Below the pieces are notes generated by a model. It had not been told where the DNA came from and searched no databases. It worked only from the letters and a program-made list of their open reading frames with translations. A stretch of 24,098 nt of DNA from a virus: positions 1 to 24,098 of the IMG/VR virus record IMGVR_UViG_3300028025_003222. One strand, 5' to 3'. The translations under genes were made by a program, and so were the position numbers. Below are positions 8,103 through 16,773 of the stretch, piece after piece; position 1 is the stretch's first letter; every line of letters begins with the position of its first letter.

Positions 8103-9166
8103 AAGTAGCAATAATAACTGACCAACATTTCGGCGCAAGGAATGATTCAACACTTTTTTTAGATTTCTATGAGAAGTTTTATAGAGACACATTTTTTCCC
8201 ACGTTGATAAAAGAAAAGATTGATACTGTACTCATTCTTGGTGATACATTTGACCGTAGAAAGTACATCAATTTCTTTTCACTGAAACGTGCAAAGCAAA
8301 TGTTCTTTGATCCCTTGTTTAACATGGGTGTACAAGTTCATATGTTGGCTGGTAACCATGACACATACTTTAAAAATACCAACGATGTTAATTCGGTTGA
8401 TTTACTTCTTGGTGAGTATGGTATCACATTAAATGTTATTGACCATCCAGCCGAAATATATGTTGGACCACATAAGATTTGTATGATGCCTTGGATTTGT
8501 GCAGAAAATTATGAAGATTCTTTACAGACATTAAAAGACACCGATGCAAAGTTTTGTATGGGTCATTTTGAAATTGCGGGATTTGCCATGTATCGTGGTA
8601 TGCCATCTGAAGGAGGGTTAGACCGTGGAATTTTTAGGAAGTTTAGTCACACTTTTAGTGGTCATTACCATCACAAATCTTCTAGTGATGATATCTATTA
8701 TTTGGGCAATCCGTACGAGCTTACTTGGCAAGATTATAATGATCCTCGGGGTTTTCATTTGTTTGATTTGGATACTCACCAACTTGAATTCATAGAAAAT
8801 CCAAACAAAATGTTCCATCGTATCATTTACGATGACAAAGAACAATCAATCAAAGAGATTGATGGAAAAGATTTGAAGCCTTACACAAATACCTATGTCA
8901 AAGTGGTTGTAATAAACAAAAACAATCCGTATTTGTTTGACAAGTTCATGAATAACCTGTATAATGTAAACCCAGCAGACATTACAATTGCTGAAGATTT
9001 TACAGAATTGGAAGATGGTGATGAAGTCATCGATGAAGCGGAAGATACAATCACCATATTAAACAAGTATGTTGATGGCATTACAGAAGAAAGTATTGAC
9101 AACGACCGGTTAAAAACATTATTGAAAGAACTCTACGTAGAGGCATTGAATACTGAACAAGCATGA
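8099..9166 (+). CDS. 47: Recombination endonuclease subunit gp47 (Mre11/SbcD-like)
   Basis: Encodes 355 residues (T4 gp47: 339). With gp46 it forms the nuclease complex that resects DNA ends for recombination-dependent replication and host DNA breakdown. All calcineurin-like phosphodiesterase motifs are visible: D8-x-H10, GDTFDRR (D49), GNHD (85-88), a GHFE motif and SGHYHH. These residues bind the two catalytic metal ions. The C-terminal region carries an acidic stretch (ELEDGDEVIDEAEDT) before the gp46-binding end. It is joined to gp46 by an ATGA overlap, so the subunits are co-translated. Confidence 0.97.
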   Translation: MKVAIITDQHFGARNDSTLFLDFYEKFYRDTFFPTLIKEKIDTVLILGDTFDRRKYINFFSLKRAKQMFFDPLFNMGVQVHMLAGNHDTYFKNTNDVNSVDLLLGEYGITLNVIDHPAEIYVGPHKICMMPWICAENYEDSLQTLKDTDAKFCMGHFEIAGFAMYRGMPSEGGLDRGIFRKFSHTFSGHYHHKSSSDDIYYLGNPYELTWQDYNDPRGFHLFDLDTHQLEFIENPNKMFHRIIYDDKEQSIKEIDGKDLKPYTNTYVKVVVINKNNPYLFDKFMNNLYNVNPADITIAEDFTELEDGDEVIDEAEDTITILNKYVDGITEESIDNDRLKTLLKELYVEALNTEQA

Positions 9167-10881
9167 TTTTATTCCAAAAAATTAAGTGGAAGAATTTTCT
9201 ATCCACTGGAGCACATTTTACTGAAATTGATTTTACCAAGTCTAATAACACATTGATTATTGGCCACAATGGTGCCGGCAAGTCCACAATTTTGGATGCA
9301 TTGTGTTTCGGATTATTTGGTAAACCTTTTCGTAAGATAAACAAACCACAGTTATTAAATTCCGTCAACGGCAAAGAAGCTGTTGTTGAGGTACAATTTA
9401 ACATTGGCCAAAAGAAATACAAGGTCATACGTGGTATTAAACCAAATGTATTTGAAATTTATTTGAATGATGTATTGCTGAACCAAGATGCAGCTGCAAA
9501 AGACTATCAAGAGATACTAGAGAATAACATTCTCAAATTAAATTACAAGTCTTTTACGCAGGTTGTCATTCTTGGTTCAGCATCCTTTGTTCCATTCATG
9601 CAGTTATCGGCTGCTGACCGCAGAGCAATCATTGAAGACCTATTAGATATTCAAATATTTTCTTCAATGAACAATGTTATCAAAGAGAAGAATTCAGCCA
9701 TCAAAGATGATTTAAGTAAATCCAAGTATGCCATTTCTCTTACGGAAGAAAAGATAACTTTACAAAAACAAAACATTGAAGAACACAAAAAGAACCACGA
9801 TGCGGATATCAAACGCAAACTGGAAGAAATTGAAAAATCAAAGATGCAAATGGGAAAATTGCAAAATGATATTCAATTGATTAATAAACATATTGAGGTA
9901 TTACAGAATAAGGTTGGTGATAAGAAAGAGAAACTTGATAAAAAATCTAAGAGTCTATTTCAAATCAAAGGTAAAGTACAAACTAATATTGACCGAAATC
10001 AAAAGGAGATTGACTTCTATGAAAACAACCACGATTGTCCAACTTGCAAACAATCTATCACACCTGAATGGAAAGATTCTCAAGTACAAGAAAAGTCAGA
10101 GAAAATCACTACACAAAAAACTGGCTTGGTTGAGATTGAACAAGAGTTAAACAAAGTAACTACTGAAATGAAATCTATTACAGATATCATTACACACATT
10201 AGTGAACACAGCGGTGAAATTATTAAACACACATCTACTATATCGGCAATAAGCAATTACATCACTAAATTAAACAATGAGATAGATGAGTTGACCAATA
10301 AACAAACTGCTACGGAGGGCGGTGACCAGAAGTTAATTGAGTTGAATGCCGCATTGAATGAGTATAAGGCAAACTATGAGAGTGTTTTGATAGAAAAACA
10401 TTACCACGAATTTGCAGGTAGTTTATTGAAAGATGGTGGCATTAAGACACGGATCATTAAACAATACTTACCAATCATGAACAAGTTGATTAACAAGTAT
10501 TTAAAAGCCATGGACTTCTTTGTCAACTTCAACATTAATGAAAACTTTGAAGAAACAATTAAGAGTAGACACCGTGATGATTTCTCTTATGCCAATTTCT
10601 CCGAAGGTGAAAAGATGCGAATCGATTTGGCACTATTATTTACGTGGCGACAAATTGCCAAGTTGAAAAATAGTACCAATACAAACCTGTTGATACTTGA
10701 TGAAGTATTTGATTCTAGCCTTGATACTGTAGGCACAGAAGAATTTTTGAAGTTGATACATGAAATGGGTGCAGATACAAACGTATTTGTTATCTCACAC
10801 AAAGGTGACCAGTTGTTTGATAAATTTCGGAGTGTAATCAAGTTTGAGAAAAAGAATAATTTTTCAAGGATTGCAAAATGA
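9163..10881 (+). CDS. 46: Recombination endonuclease subunit gp46 (Rad50/SbcC-like)
   Basis: Encodes 572 residues (T4 gp46: 560). This is the ATPase partner of gp47. Walker A GHNGAGKS lies at 34-41. A long coiled coil is broken by the zinc hook C292-P-T-C295, and the ABC signature FSEGEKMRIDLALL is followed by Walker B LLILDEVFDSSLD near the C-terminus. A conserved ISHKGD switch motif closes the domain. All expected catalytic parts are intact. The start overlaps the gp47 stop and the stop overlaps the next start, both as ATGA. Confidence 0.97.
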   Translation: MILFQKIKWKNFLSTGAHFTEIDFTKSNNTLIIGHNGAGKSTILDALCFGLFGKPFRKINKPQLLNSVNGKEAVVEVQFNIGQKKYKVIRGIKPNVFEIYLNDVLLNQDAAAKDYQEILENNILKLNYKSFTQVVILGSASFVPFMQLSAADRRAIIEDLLDIQIFSSMNNVIKEKNSAIKDDLSKSKYAISLTEEKITLQKQNIEEHKKNHDADIKRKLEEIEKSKMQMGKLQNDIQLINKHIEVLQNKVGDKKEKLDKKSKSLFQIKGKVQTNIDRNQKEIDFYENNHDCPTCKQSITPEWKDSQVQEKSEKITTQKTGLVEIEQELNKVTTEMKSITDIITHISEHSGEIIKHTSTISAISNYITKLNNEIDELTNKQTATEGGDQKLIELNAALNEYKANYESVLIEKHYHEFAGSLLKDGGIKTRIIKQYLPIMNKLINKYLKAMDFFVNFNINENFEETIKSRHRDDFSYANFSEGEKMRIDLALLFTWRQIAKLKNSTNTNLLILDEVFDSSLDTVGTEEFLKLIHEMGADTNVFVISHKGDQLFDKFRSVIKFEKKNNFSRIAK

Positions 10882-11651
10882 ATTTTCATAATTATCTATC
10901 ACATCAAAGAAATATAGTTGATAAAGAAGTACAAGGATGGTTCTATCCAATAGATATTTTCCTTATGTACAGCATACTACAAGAGATACAATCGAATCTG
11001 AGTGGTGACATTTGTGAGATTGGTGTTGCTAATGGTAGAAGTGCCATTAACATCTCAGACTTTAAAAACACTAGAGATAATTTTTATCTGTATGATATAT
11101 TTTCCGAAGAACAAAGGATTATTGCCGACAACAACATTAAAAAATTTGGCCAAGGTCAAAATTTGATTTGGAAAATAAATGATACAATGGAATTATTTCC
11201 AGACGATCTAGTATTTGAAAACGAATTAAAGTTTTTACATATTGATGGTTGCCATGAACATCCTGTAGTACTAAATGATTTAATTTTATTTGCGGATAAG
11301 ATGAAAGAGTATGGAGTTATTGCTGTTGATGACTTTAATGATTGGGAATATCCTGGTGTCAATAGTGCAGTATGTGAATTTATAATGTCAAAATACAATT
11401 ATAAAAACTGGAGAATTTTTACTATAGGTAACAACAAAGCTTTCCTGTGTCAAAGAAAGTTTCACCAAAAATACCAGGAAAAACTGTTATTGTTTATAGA
11501 GAAAGCAATTAAGGAAATGGATATGCCGTTTGATGGCTTTGCTGTCAGGCCAGTATATGATGAAAATGTTTTGTTGTGTGATTCTAGATCCAAAGTGGTC
11601 GATGTGAATGAACTACAAAAAAAGTTATTTGATAAACCAACCATAGGATAA
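10878..11651 (+). CDS. SAM-dependent methyltransferase, class I
   Basis: Encodes 257 residues. DICEIGVANGRSAI (44-57) is the glycine-rich SAM-binding motif I, LYDIF (71-75) provides the acidic post-motif, and FLHIDGCHEHPVVLND (119-134) with VIAVDDFNDW (147-156) is the pattern of the Methyltransf_24/CmcI-like group, which often acts on sugars or small molecules. The last ~75 residues have no feature I recognise. Overlap with gp46 places it in the same transcript although it is probably not a recombination protein. With the nearby glycosyltransferase, cytidylyltransferase and acetyltransferase it may modify surface glycans; the substrate is unknown. Confidence 0.85.
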   Translation: MNFHNYLSHQRNIVDKEVQGWFYPIDIFLMYSILQEIQSNLSGDICEIGVANGRSAINISDFKNTRDNFYLYDIFSEEQRIIADNNIKKFGQGQNLIWKINDTMELFPDDLVFENELKFLHIDGCHEHPVVLNDLILFADKMKEYGVIAVDDFNDWEYPGVNSAVCEFIMSKYNYKNWRIFTIGNNKAFLCQRKFHQKYQEKLLLFIEKAIKEMDMPFDGFAVRPVYDENVLLCDSRSKVVDVNELQKKLFDKPTIG

Positions 11652-11654
11652 ATT

Positions 11655-12254
11655 ATGAGTACAGAAGATATTGTTTTATATAATACAGCTGAAAAGGCCG
11701 AAGTTAAAGCCACACCAGTTGAGACATTTGATTTGGTGTCACCGGACCATCCGGCTCTTTACAAGGTTCTACCTGAGTTTGATTTTGCAAATGCCACAAT
11801 CAATCCAAATGAATTTGCTTCCACATTGGTAGAAACCTGTAAGAAACATAATGGTATTGGGCTATCCGCAAACCAATGTGGATTTGAACACCGTGTATTT
11901 GTCATGGGTTCAGGTGAAGAATATGTGGCATACTTCAATCCAAAAATCATTTCATCCAAAGGTGAGGTACATATGGAAGAAGGTTGCCTTTCTTTCCCTT
12001 TCCTAAATCTAAAAATCACAAGACCTGCCGAAATCGAAGTGGAATACCAGGACTTTAATGGTGTCAATCGTACCAAAACATTTACTGGTATAACTGCTCG
12101 TTGTTTTCTCCATGAGCTTGACCATATGAACGGAATGGTGTATACTAGTCGTGCAAAACCACTTGCGTTGCAATTTGGTTTAAAGAAGTTGGATAAAATT
12201 AGACGCAAATATTTCAATCCTAAAAAGATGAATAAACTTTTAAATAGAAAATAA
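11655..12254 (+). CDS. Peptide deformylase
   Basis: Encodes 199 residues. Peptide deformylase removes the formyl group from the N-terminal methionine of new proteins. All three motifs are present: GIGLSANQ (67-74), EGCLS (109-113, metal ligand C111) and HELDH (153-157, ligands H153 and H157, catalytic E154). An N-terminal extension of about 25 residues and a basic C-terminal helix extend the core. Phage deformylases are known in marine T4-like phages, where they may favour processing of phage or host proteins made during infection. The enzyme looks intact. The stop TAA overlaps the following ATG (TAATG). Confidence 0.96.
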   Translation: MSTEDIVLYNTAEKAEVKATPVETFDLVSPDHPALYKVLPEFDFANATINPNEFASTLVETCKKHNGIGLSANQCGFEHRVFVMGSGEEYVAYFNPKIISSKGEVHMEEGCLSFPFLNLKITRPAEIEVEYQDFNGVNRTKTFTGITARCFLHELDHMNGMVYTSRAKPLALQFGLKKLDKIRRKYFNPKKMNKLLNRK

Positions 12255-13519
12255 TGGCCACACCTATAGATTATGTTGATGCTCAGTGGGATAAATGGCA
12301 GGTACTAAATGAACCTGAACGATTTGAACACATTGATACTGAGCAGTTGAAAGAAATATTGATTAAGGACCTCACGTATGCATCTCAAATGGATGTACGT
12401 GAGTATACCTTATATCAAAAGTGGTTAGAGGTACATGAGAAATATCCAACCAGAACCATCAGTACATTGTTTGAAGAAGAAGTGCAATTGGTGGATGTCA
12501 CACAAAAGAAACTGGTTGAAAAAGTTAAAAAGAACTTTTGGATGCCAGAAGGTCCGGATGACTATGAAAAACTAAAACCAAAATTAGTTTTGTCTAATGG
12601 ATCCTTGGCTGAAACGTGGAACACAGTACGTACTTTTTCTTCAACTATGAAGAACAATTCTAACATCGGCCGCAATCTTTATTACACTGTGGTTGATGAA
12701 AATACTGACAAGTATCTTGGTGTTATCTGTATATCATCCGACTTCTTGGATTTGACTCCAAGAGATAATGCAATTGGTTGGCCTAGGGATGTTAAGACAC
12801 AACAAGGTATGATTAATCACACTGCAATTGGTTCTACAATTGTTCCGTTACAACCACTTGGTTTTAATTACATGGGTGGTAAATTATTAGCATTATTGTG
12901 TCTTGCTGACACTGTACAAAATGATTGGAAAAGACAATATGGAGATGTTCTTGTTGGAGTTACAACTACTTCCCTTTATGGCAACACTAAGTCCAATGGT
13001 CTATCTCAGTATGATGGCCTTGAACACTGGAACAAAATGGGTTTCTCTAGTGGTTCGGTCGCTTTTGAACCATCCAGAAAAACCAGAGCAATGATTTATG
13101 ATTGGGTAAAAGAGAATCATACACGTAAATATTTTGAATGGTGGGAAGCCAAAAATCAAAAAGGTCTTCCACTTAAACGTGACCATAAAAATCGTACATT
13201 AAATTTTGCGTATGGTAAGTTGGGTATTCCAAAAGAACTTATCCGTACAGAACATCAGAGGGGAATCTACTTCTCTCCTCTGTACAACAACACCAATGAA
13301 TATCTTAGGAAAGAAATTGGTGATGAACAACTGGTCAAATCATTTGATACCAGTGAAGAAACCTTGGCAAACATTTGGAAAACCAAATATGCTAAAGGCC
13401 GTATTTCAATGTTGAAGAAAAAGAACAATGTATCTTATGAATCGTTGTTTTATGATGACTTGATATACCTGTCTTGGGAAGAAACCAAGACAAAATATTT
13501 GCCGCAGGTTGGCAGATAA
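12254..13519 (+). CDS. Large accessory protein with DUF4338/DruA- or Mom-like core
   Basis: Encodes 421 residues. The N-terminal third (1-110) is helical and charged. From about 135 to 275 lies a patterned core: IGRNLYYTVV, YLGVICISSDF, a DNAIGW motif (171-176), INHTAIGSTIVPLQPLGFNY, a long helix ending in DWKRQYGD, then QYDGLEHWNKMGFSSG. This order of motifs recalls DUF4338, the domain of the Druantia protein DruA, and more loosely the GNAT-like Mom family of DNA base modifiers. I judge this from motif memory only. The C-terminal 150 residues are basic and aromatic-rich. It is in frame, complete, and coupled to the deformylase gene. Function unknown. Confidence 0.7.
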   Translation: MATPIDYVDAQWDKWQVLNEPERFEHIDTEQLKEILIKDLTYASQMDVREYTLYQKWLEVHEKYPTRTISTLFEEEVQLVDVTQKKLVEKVKKNFWMPEGPDDYEKLKPKLVLSNGSLAETWNTVRTFSSTMKNNSNIGRNLYYTVVDENTDKYLGVICISSDFLDLTPRDNAIGWPRDVKTQQGMINHTAIGSTIVPLQPLGFNYMGGKLLALLCLADTVQNDWKRQYGDVLVGVTTTSLYGNTKSNGLSQYDGLEHWNKMGFSSGSVAFEPSRKTRAMIYDWVKENHTRKYFEWWEAKNQKGLPLKRDHKNRTLNFAYGKLGIPKELIRTEHQRGIYFSPLYNNTNEYLRKEIGDEQLVKSFDTSEETLANIWKTKYAKGRISMLKKKNNVSYESLFYDDLIYLSWEETKTKYLPQVGR

Positions 13520-13540
13520 TAAAGTATACCGCCAATATAC

Positions 13541-13569
13541 TTGACACACACACTAAGTAATAGTATAAT
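13541..13569 (+). promoter_or_regulatory. Consensus sigma70 promoter for the winged-helix gene
   Basis: TTGACA (13541-13546) and TATAAT (13564-13569) are perfect boxes 17 bp apart, placed about 60 bases before the next start. Together with the terminator at 13913 they define a single-gene transcription unit. Confidence 0.93.
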
Positions 13570-13626
13570 GTGAATACTTGTGAGAACAAGCTTTTTGTTA
13601 ATTAACTTTGTCATTAGGAGATTATT

Positions 13627-13899
13627 ATGACTACCAAAATTTCTGCAAAAGAAAAAATCCTTAACTACTTGAGCAAGACAGAGGGTTATAACACCCTGTC
13701 AGTTGCACAAGCTCGTGCTCGTTTTGGCATCCAAAACGTTTCTGCTCGTGTAGAAGAACTTCGTAAAGAAGGACACGTTATCTACACTAACACCAAGACC
13801 CGTGGTGATGGTTCTAAGGTATCAGTGTATCGTATGGGTACACCAACCAAAGCAATGGTTCGTACCGCACTTAGCGCTGGTTACAGCTTCAACGCCTAA
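13627..13899 (+). CDS. Small winged-helix/HTH DNA-binding protein
   Basis: Encodes 90 residues. A helix-turn-helix pattern (EKILNYLSKTEGYNTLSVAQ, then ARFGIQNVSARVEELRKEGHV at about 31-51) is followed by a two-stranded wing (IYTNTKTRGDGSKVSVYRMG). Similar small winged-helix proteins are widely conserved in environmental T4-like phages, with no function known to me. The gene has a private consensus promoter and its own terminator, a good Shine-Dalgarno (TAGGAG) and capsid-like codon choice. It is therefore probably made early and in large amount, as expected for a regulator or nucleoid-type DNA binder. Confidence 0.88.
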   Translation: MTTKISAKEKILNYLSKTEGYNTLSVAQARARFGIQNVSARVEELRKEGHVIYTNTKTRGDGSKVSVYRMGTPTKAMVRTALSAGYSFNA

Positions 13900-13912
13900 T
13901 TAGGTGAATTGT

Positions 13913-13947
13913 GGGGAGACCACTTCTAGTGGTACTCCCCTTTTTTT
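13913..13947 (+). terminator. Intrinsic terminator after the winged-helix gene
   Basis: GGGGAG-ACCACT pairs with AGTGGT-(A)-CTCCCC, a 12-bp stem with one bulged A and a TCT loop, followed by seven T residues. It ends the single-gene unit. Confidence 0.93.
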
Positions 13948-13962
13948 ATTTTTGGAGAGTAA

Positions 13963-14781
13963 ATGGAAATTTCAATTAAAAAAGAGGAACTTCAAAAGAA
14001 AAGTATTTTTGTAGCCACACCAATGTATGGTGGTATGAATCATGGACTGTATGCGAAAGCTTGTCTCGATTTGCAAGCCATCTGTATGCAATATGGTGTT
14101 CAAGTGAAATTCTCATTTCTTTTCAATGAATCCTTAATCACTAGAGCAAGAAACTATCTTGTCGATGAATTTTTGAATCGTTCGGATTGCACACACATGT
14201 TGTTTATCGATGCAGATATTCATTTTGATCCTAAAGATGTGATTGCACTTTTGGCTTTAGATAAAGATGTTATTGGTGGTCCTTATCCTAAGAAAGCCAT
14301 CAAGTGGTCTTCTGTAGCAAAAGCTATGGCAAAAAATCCAACCATGGATGCTGGATCATTGGAGAAAGTTACAGGCGACTATGTGTTCAATCCTGTAAGA
14401 GGCACTGATAAGTTTTCCGTTTCTGAACCACTTGAGGTTTTGGAAATTGGAACTGGTTTTATGATGGTCAAACGTGAAGTGTTTCCTAAATTTGCAGAAG
14501 CATTCCCACAATTGCGTTACAAACCAGATCATGTTGGCCAAGCACACTTTGATGGTTCACGTTACATTCATGCTTTCTTTGACACAATCATTGATACTAA
14601 AGATTCTGCAACAGGTGGTGGTTCAGACCGTTACTTATCAGAAGATTATATGTTCTGTCAATTGTGGCGTAAGATGGGTGGTTCAATTTGGTTGTGTCCT
14701 TGGATGCGTTTAGACCACATCGGAACATATCACTTCAAGGGAGATATGCCTGCCGTAGCAAACTTTGTTGGAGAAATGTAA
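13963..14781 (+). CDS. Glycosyltransferase, GT-A fold
   Basis: Encodes 272 residues. An N-terminal nucleotide-binding strand (IFVATPMYGGMNHGLYAKA) and the metal-binding DxD-type motif FIDADI (81-86; D83-A-D85) identify a GT-A glycosyltransferase. Further conserved-looking parts are GGPYPKK, EIGTGFMMVKREVF and a C-terminal EDYMFCQLWRKMG segment typical of the acceptor region. Sugar donor and acceptor are unknown. Possible roles are glycosylation of phage DNA, virion proteins or the host surface. It starts just after the upstream terminator behind GGAGAGTAA, with no visible promoter, and its stop overlaps the next start. Confidence 0.85.
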   Translation: MEISIKKEELQKKSIFVATPMYGGMNHGLYAKACLDLQAICMQYGVQVKFSFLFNESLITRARNYLVDEFLNRSDCTHMLFIDADIHFDPKDVIALLALDKDVIGGPYPKKAIKWSSVAKAMAKNPTMDAGSLEKVTGDYVFNPVRGTDKFSVSEPLEVLEIGTGFMMVKREVFPKFAEAFPQLRYKPDHVGQAHFDGSRYIHAFFDTIIDTKDSATGGGSDRYLSEDYMFCQLWRKMGGSIWLCPWMRLDHIGTYHFKGDMPAVANFVGEM

Positions 14782-15443
14782 TGATTGTTGGTTTACTTGG
14801 ATTCATTGGTTCAGGTAAAGGTACTGCCGGTGACATTCTTAAAGACCTTGGTTTCACTCCTGTGAGTTTTGCTAAAGGTGTTAAGGATGTTGCTGCGGAA
14901 ATGTTTGGTTGGCCACGACATTTGTTGGAAGGTGATACAGAACAATCCAGACAATGGCGAGAAAAACCAGACAAGTTTTGGACAGAAGAATTTCAGCGTG
15001 AGTTTACACCAAGATTAGCGTTGCAACTAATGGGCACAGAAGTTGGTCGTGATGTTTTTCACCAAGATTTTTGGGTAATCAAACTCAAAAATTATATGCA
15101 AAAAAATCCAAATGAAAACTATGTAATAACTGATGTACGTTTTCAAAATGAAATCGAATTTGTTCATCAACAAAAAGGTATCTTAATTGAGATACAACGT
15201 GGAATAACTCCTCACTGGTATGAAATTGCTACCAAAGCAAACCGAGGGGATCATAAAGCGGAAGAATTTATGTTGCAAAAATCTGGCATACATGAATCTG
15301 AATGGCGTTGGATTGGTGGTTTCATTGACCATCGTATTGACAATTCAGGAACATTAGAAGATTTGAAAAATAAAATGATTAAATGCTTGACAGCCTCTTA
15401 CGGATCAGGTATAATGAGTGAATTGAAACAAGGAGTATCGTAA
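14781..15443 (+). CDS. 1: Deoxynucleoside monophosphate kinase, T4 gp1-like
   Basis: Encodes 220 residues. It phosphorylates dNMPs to dNDPs to supply phage DNA synthesis. The P-loop GFIGSGKGT (7-15) stands at the N-terminus, and the lid/substrate region includes RLALQLMGTEVGRDVF and VITDVRFQNEIEF, both typical of T4 gp1 relatives. The start is the ATG overlapping the preceding stop (TAATG); upstream in-frame extension would run into the glycosyltransferase and is rejected. The end of the gene carries the promoter for the sliding clamp gene. Confidence 0.93.
   Translation: MIVGLLGFIGSGKGTAGDILKDLGFTPVSFAKGVKDVAAEMFGWPRHLLEGDTEQSRQWREKPDKFWTEEFQREFTPRLALQLMGTEVGRDVFHQDFWVIKLKNYMQKNPNENYVITDVRFQNEIEFVHQQKGILIEIQRGITPHWYEIATKANRGDHKAEEFMLQKSGIHESEWRWIGGFIDHRIDNSGTLEDLKNKMIKCLTASYGSGIMSELKQGVS
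15387..15415 (+). promoter_or_regulatory. Consensus sigma70 promoter for the sliding clamp operon
   Basis: TTGACA (15387-15392) and TATAAT (15410-15415), 17 bp apart, lie within the last 60 bases of the dNMP kinase gene. Transcription would begin near 15422, a short distance before gene 45, and probably continues through the replication genes to regA. Confidence 0.92.
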
Positions 15444-16120
15444 TGAAATTATCTAATGAGACCTTAACGGTTCTTAAAAACTTTGCCAACATTAATCCTG
15501 GCATTGAGTTTAAAACTGGTAAGAAATTGACAACCATTTCCGCAACCAAGACTGTCTTGGCAAAAGCCGGAATTAAAGATGACTTTCCACAAGACTTTTG
15601 TATCTATGATTTAAATCAATTTTTGTCGGTTCAATCTCTGTACAAAGACGGTGAAATTGATTTCGATAACGAACATGTTATCTTTAAAGTTGGTCGTAAA
15701 AAACTAAACTATCGTAAGACTGCAAAGAGTATGATTGTTACACCACCAGATAAAGATTTGAATCTTCCTTCCGTGGATGCATCATTCACTCTGAAAGAAG
15801 AAGAATTGGCTTCTGTACTCAAGACAGCAAGCATTCTACAATCACCAAATATCGCAATTACATCTGATGGTGAAAAGATTTACATTACAACATGTGATGC
15901 AAAAGATAACTCTGCTCATACCGATTCAACAGAAATTGCTGATGGTAATGGCAAAAAGTTCAAGGCATTATTCTTAACTGAAAACTTTAAGATGATTGCC
16001 GGTACCTATGAGGTACAAATTTCTTCAAAAGGACTATCCTATTTTAGAAATACAAAAGAAGATATGCAATACTGGATTGCTATCGAAGCTAAAGAATCTG
16101 ACCTAACTTTTGGAGAATAA
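15443..16120 (+). CDS. 45: DNA polymerase sliding clamp, gp45
   Basis: Encodes 225 residues (T4 gp45: 228). It forms a trimeric ring around DNA, tethers the phage polymerase, and also activates gp55-dependent late transcription. The N-terminal LSNETLTVLKNFANINPGIE and the C-terminal YWIAIEAKESDL strand are typical of T4-like clamps. The protein is acidic overall with two repeated clamp domains. It starts at TAATG overlap with the kinase gene behind AGGAGTATCG, and its own consensus promoter suggests high early expression. Clamp loader genes follow within 1 kb. Confidence 0.96.
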   Translation: MKLSNETLTVLKNFANINPGIEFKTGKKLTTISATKTVLAKAGIKDDFPQDFCIYDLNQFLSVQSLYKDGEIDFDNEHVIFKVGRKKLNYRKTAKSMIVTPPDKDLNLPSVDASFTLKEEELASVLKTASILQSPNIAITSDGEKIYITTCDAKDNSAHTDSTEIADGNGKKFKALFLTENFKMIAGTYEVQISSKGLSYFRNTKEDMQYWIAIEAKESDLTFGE

Positions 16121-16121
16121 T

Positions 16122-16301
16122 ATGATTTGGATCACAGAAGCAACAAGCGGCAACAAGATTGCCATTAATCCCACATACATCGTGGCCGTCTTCATCATTT
16201 CCGAAGGTGACCAAAAAGGTAAAACAGCAATCAACTTAACCAATGGAAATGTTGTTGTTGAAGAATCTGATTTTGATGTTGTTGGAATGATGGGTGTATA
16301 A
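16122..16301 (+). CDS. Small FlbD-like protein
   Basis: Encodes 59 residues. I start it at the ATG at 16122, behind TGGAGAATAAT, rather than at an in-frame ATG four codons earlier that lies inside gene 45 (starting at 16110). The protein resembles the FlbD fold: a first strand MIWITEATSGNKIAINPTYI, a central strand ending in TAINLTNGNVVVEESDFDVV. In bacteria FlbD-like proteins are tied to flagella, but short homologues also occur in T4-like phages with no known role. The stop overlaps the next start (TAATG). Confidence 0.7.
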   Translation: MIWITEATSGNKIAINPTYIVAVFIISEGDQKGKTAINLTNGNVVVEESDFDVVGMMGV

Positions 16302-16576
16302 TGACTAAAGTAAATACACTGTTCGGTTCTTTTGATGATGATGCATTAAAAAAACTTAAAGGTTATGTAGATGAAGCTGTTCTTCACATGCATAAAAATG
16401 ATTCCAACAATGCAGCAATCAAAGACATTATTGACCTTGCATATGATGAGTTGAAGATTCCCAAAAAGATTCTCAAACGCATGGCAAAGACTCAGCACAA
16501 GAATTCATTTCAAACTGAAGTTGCTGAATCTAAAGAATTTGAAGCATTATATGAAAGTATGGTGGAGGTGAAGTAA
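16301..16576 (+). CDS. dsbA: DsbA-like double-stranded DNA-binding protein
   Basis: Encodes 91 residues, close to T4 DsbA (89 residues), a double-stranded DNA-binding protein reported to act at late promoters; it is unrelated to the disulfide oxidase of the same name. The second half follows the T4 protein closely in pattern: IKDIIDLAYDELKIPKKILK followed by a helix ending in EFEALYESM. Position directly after the sliding clamp, which itself activates late transcription, suits this role. It is TAATG-coupled on both sides. Confidence 0.72.
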   Translation: MTKVNTLFGSFDDDALKKLKGYVDEAVLHMHKNDSNNAAIKDIIDLAYDELKIPKKILKRMAKTQHKNSFQTEVAESKEFEALYESMVEVK

Positions 16577-16773
16577 TGGGTGAAATACGAACATGGTTTG
16601 ATAGAGACCAATATGTTGCTGTTTTGGAAAAAGAAATTCAAGTTTTAAAAACACGTTACAATCCAAATAATGAAGGTACTGGTCACTTTAACACAACAAT
16701 TTCTGTTTTAGAAAAACGTGTTGAAGAAATTAAACAAGAAATGAACTGGCCATTTCCAGATGCAACAACTTGA
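16576..16773 (+). CDS. Small coiled-coil protein of unknown function
   Basis: Encodes 65 residues, mostly helical with heptad-like spacing (YVAVLEKEIQVLKTRY and TISVLEKRVEEIKQEM), ending in a Pro/aromatic-rich tail. I do not recognise a family. Comparable short helical proteins appear between gp45 and gp44 in related phages. It is coupled upstream by TAATG and overlaps the next gene by 14 bases, so it belongs to the replication operon. Confidence 0.7.
   Translation: MGEIRTWFDRDQYVAVLEKEIQVLKTRYNPNNEGTGHFNTTISVLEKRVEEIKQEMNWPFPDATT

Noticed and set aside
9893-10150. Alternate + frame within gp46
   Set aside because: Shadow of the coiled-coil region around the zinc hook; gp46 is continuous and intact.
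14688-14780. 31-codon N-terminal extension of dNMP kinase
   Set aside because: It lies inside the glycosyltransferase gene and precedes the P-loop in a way not seen in the family; the TAATG start fits.
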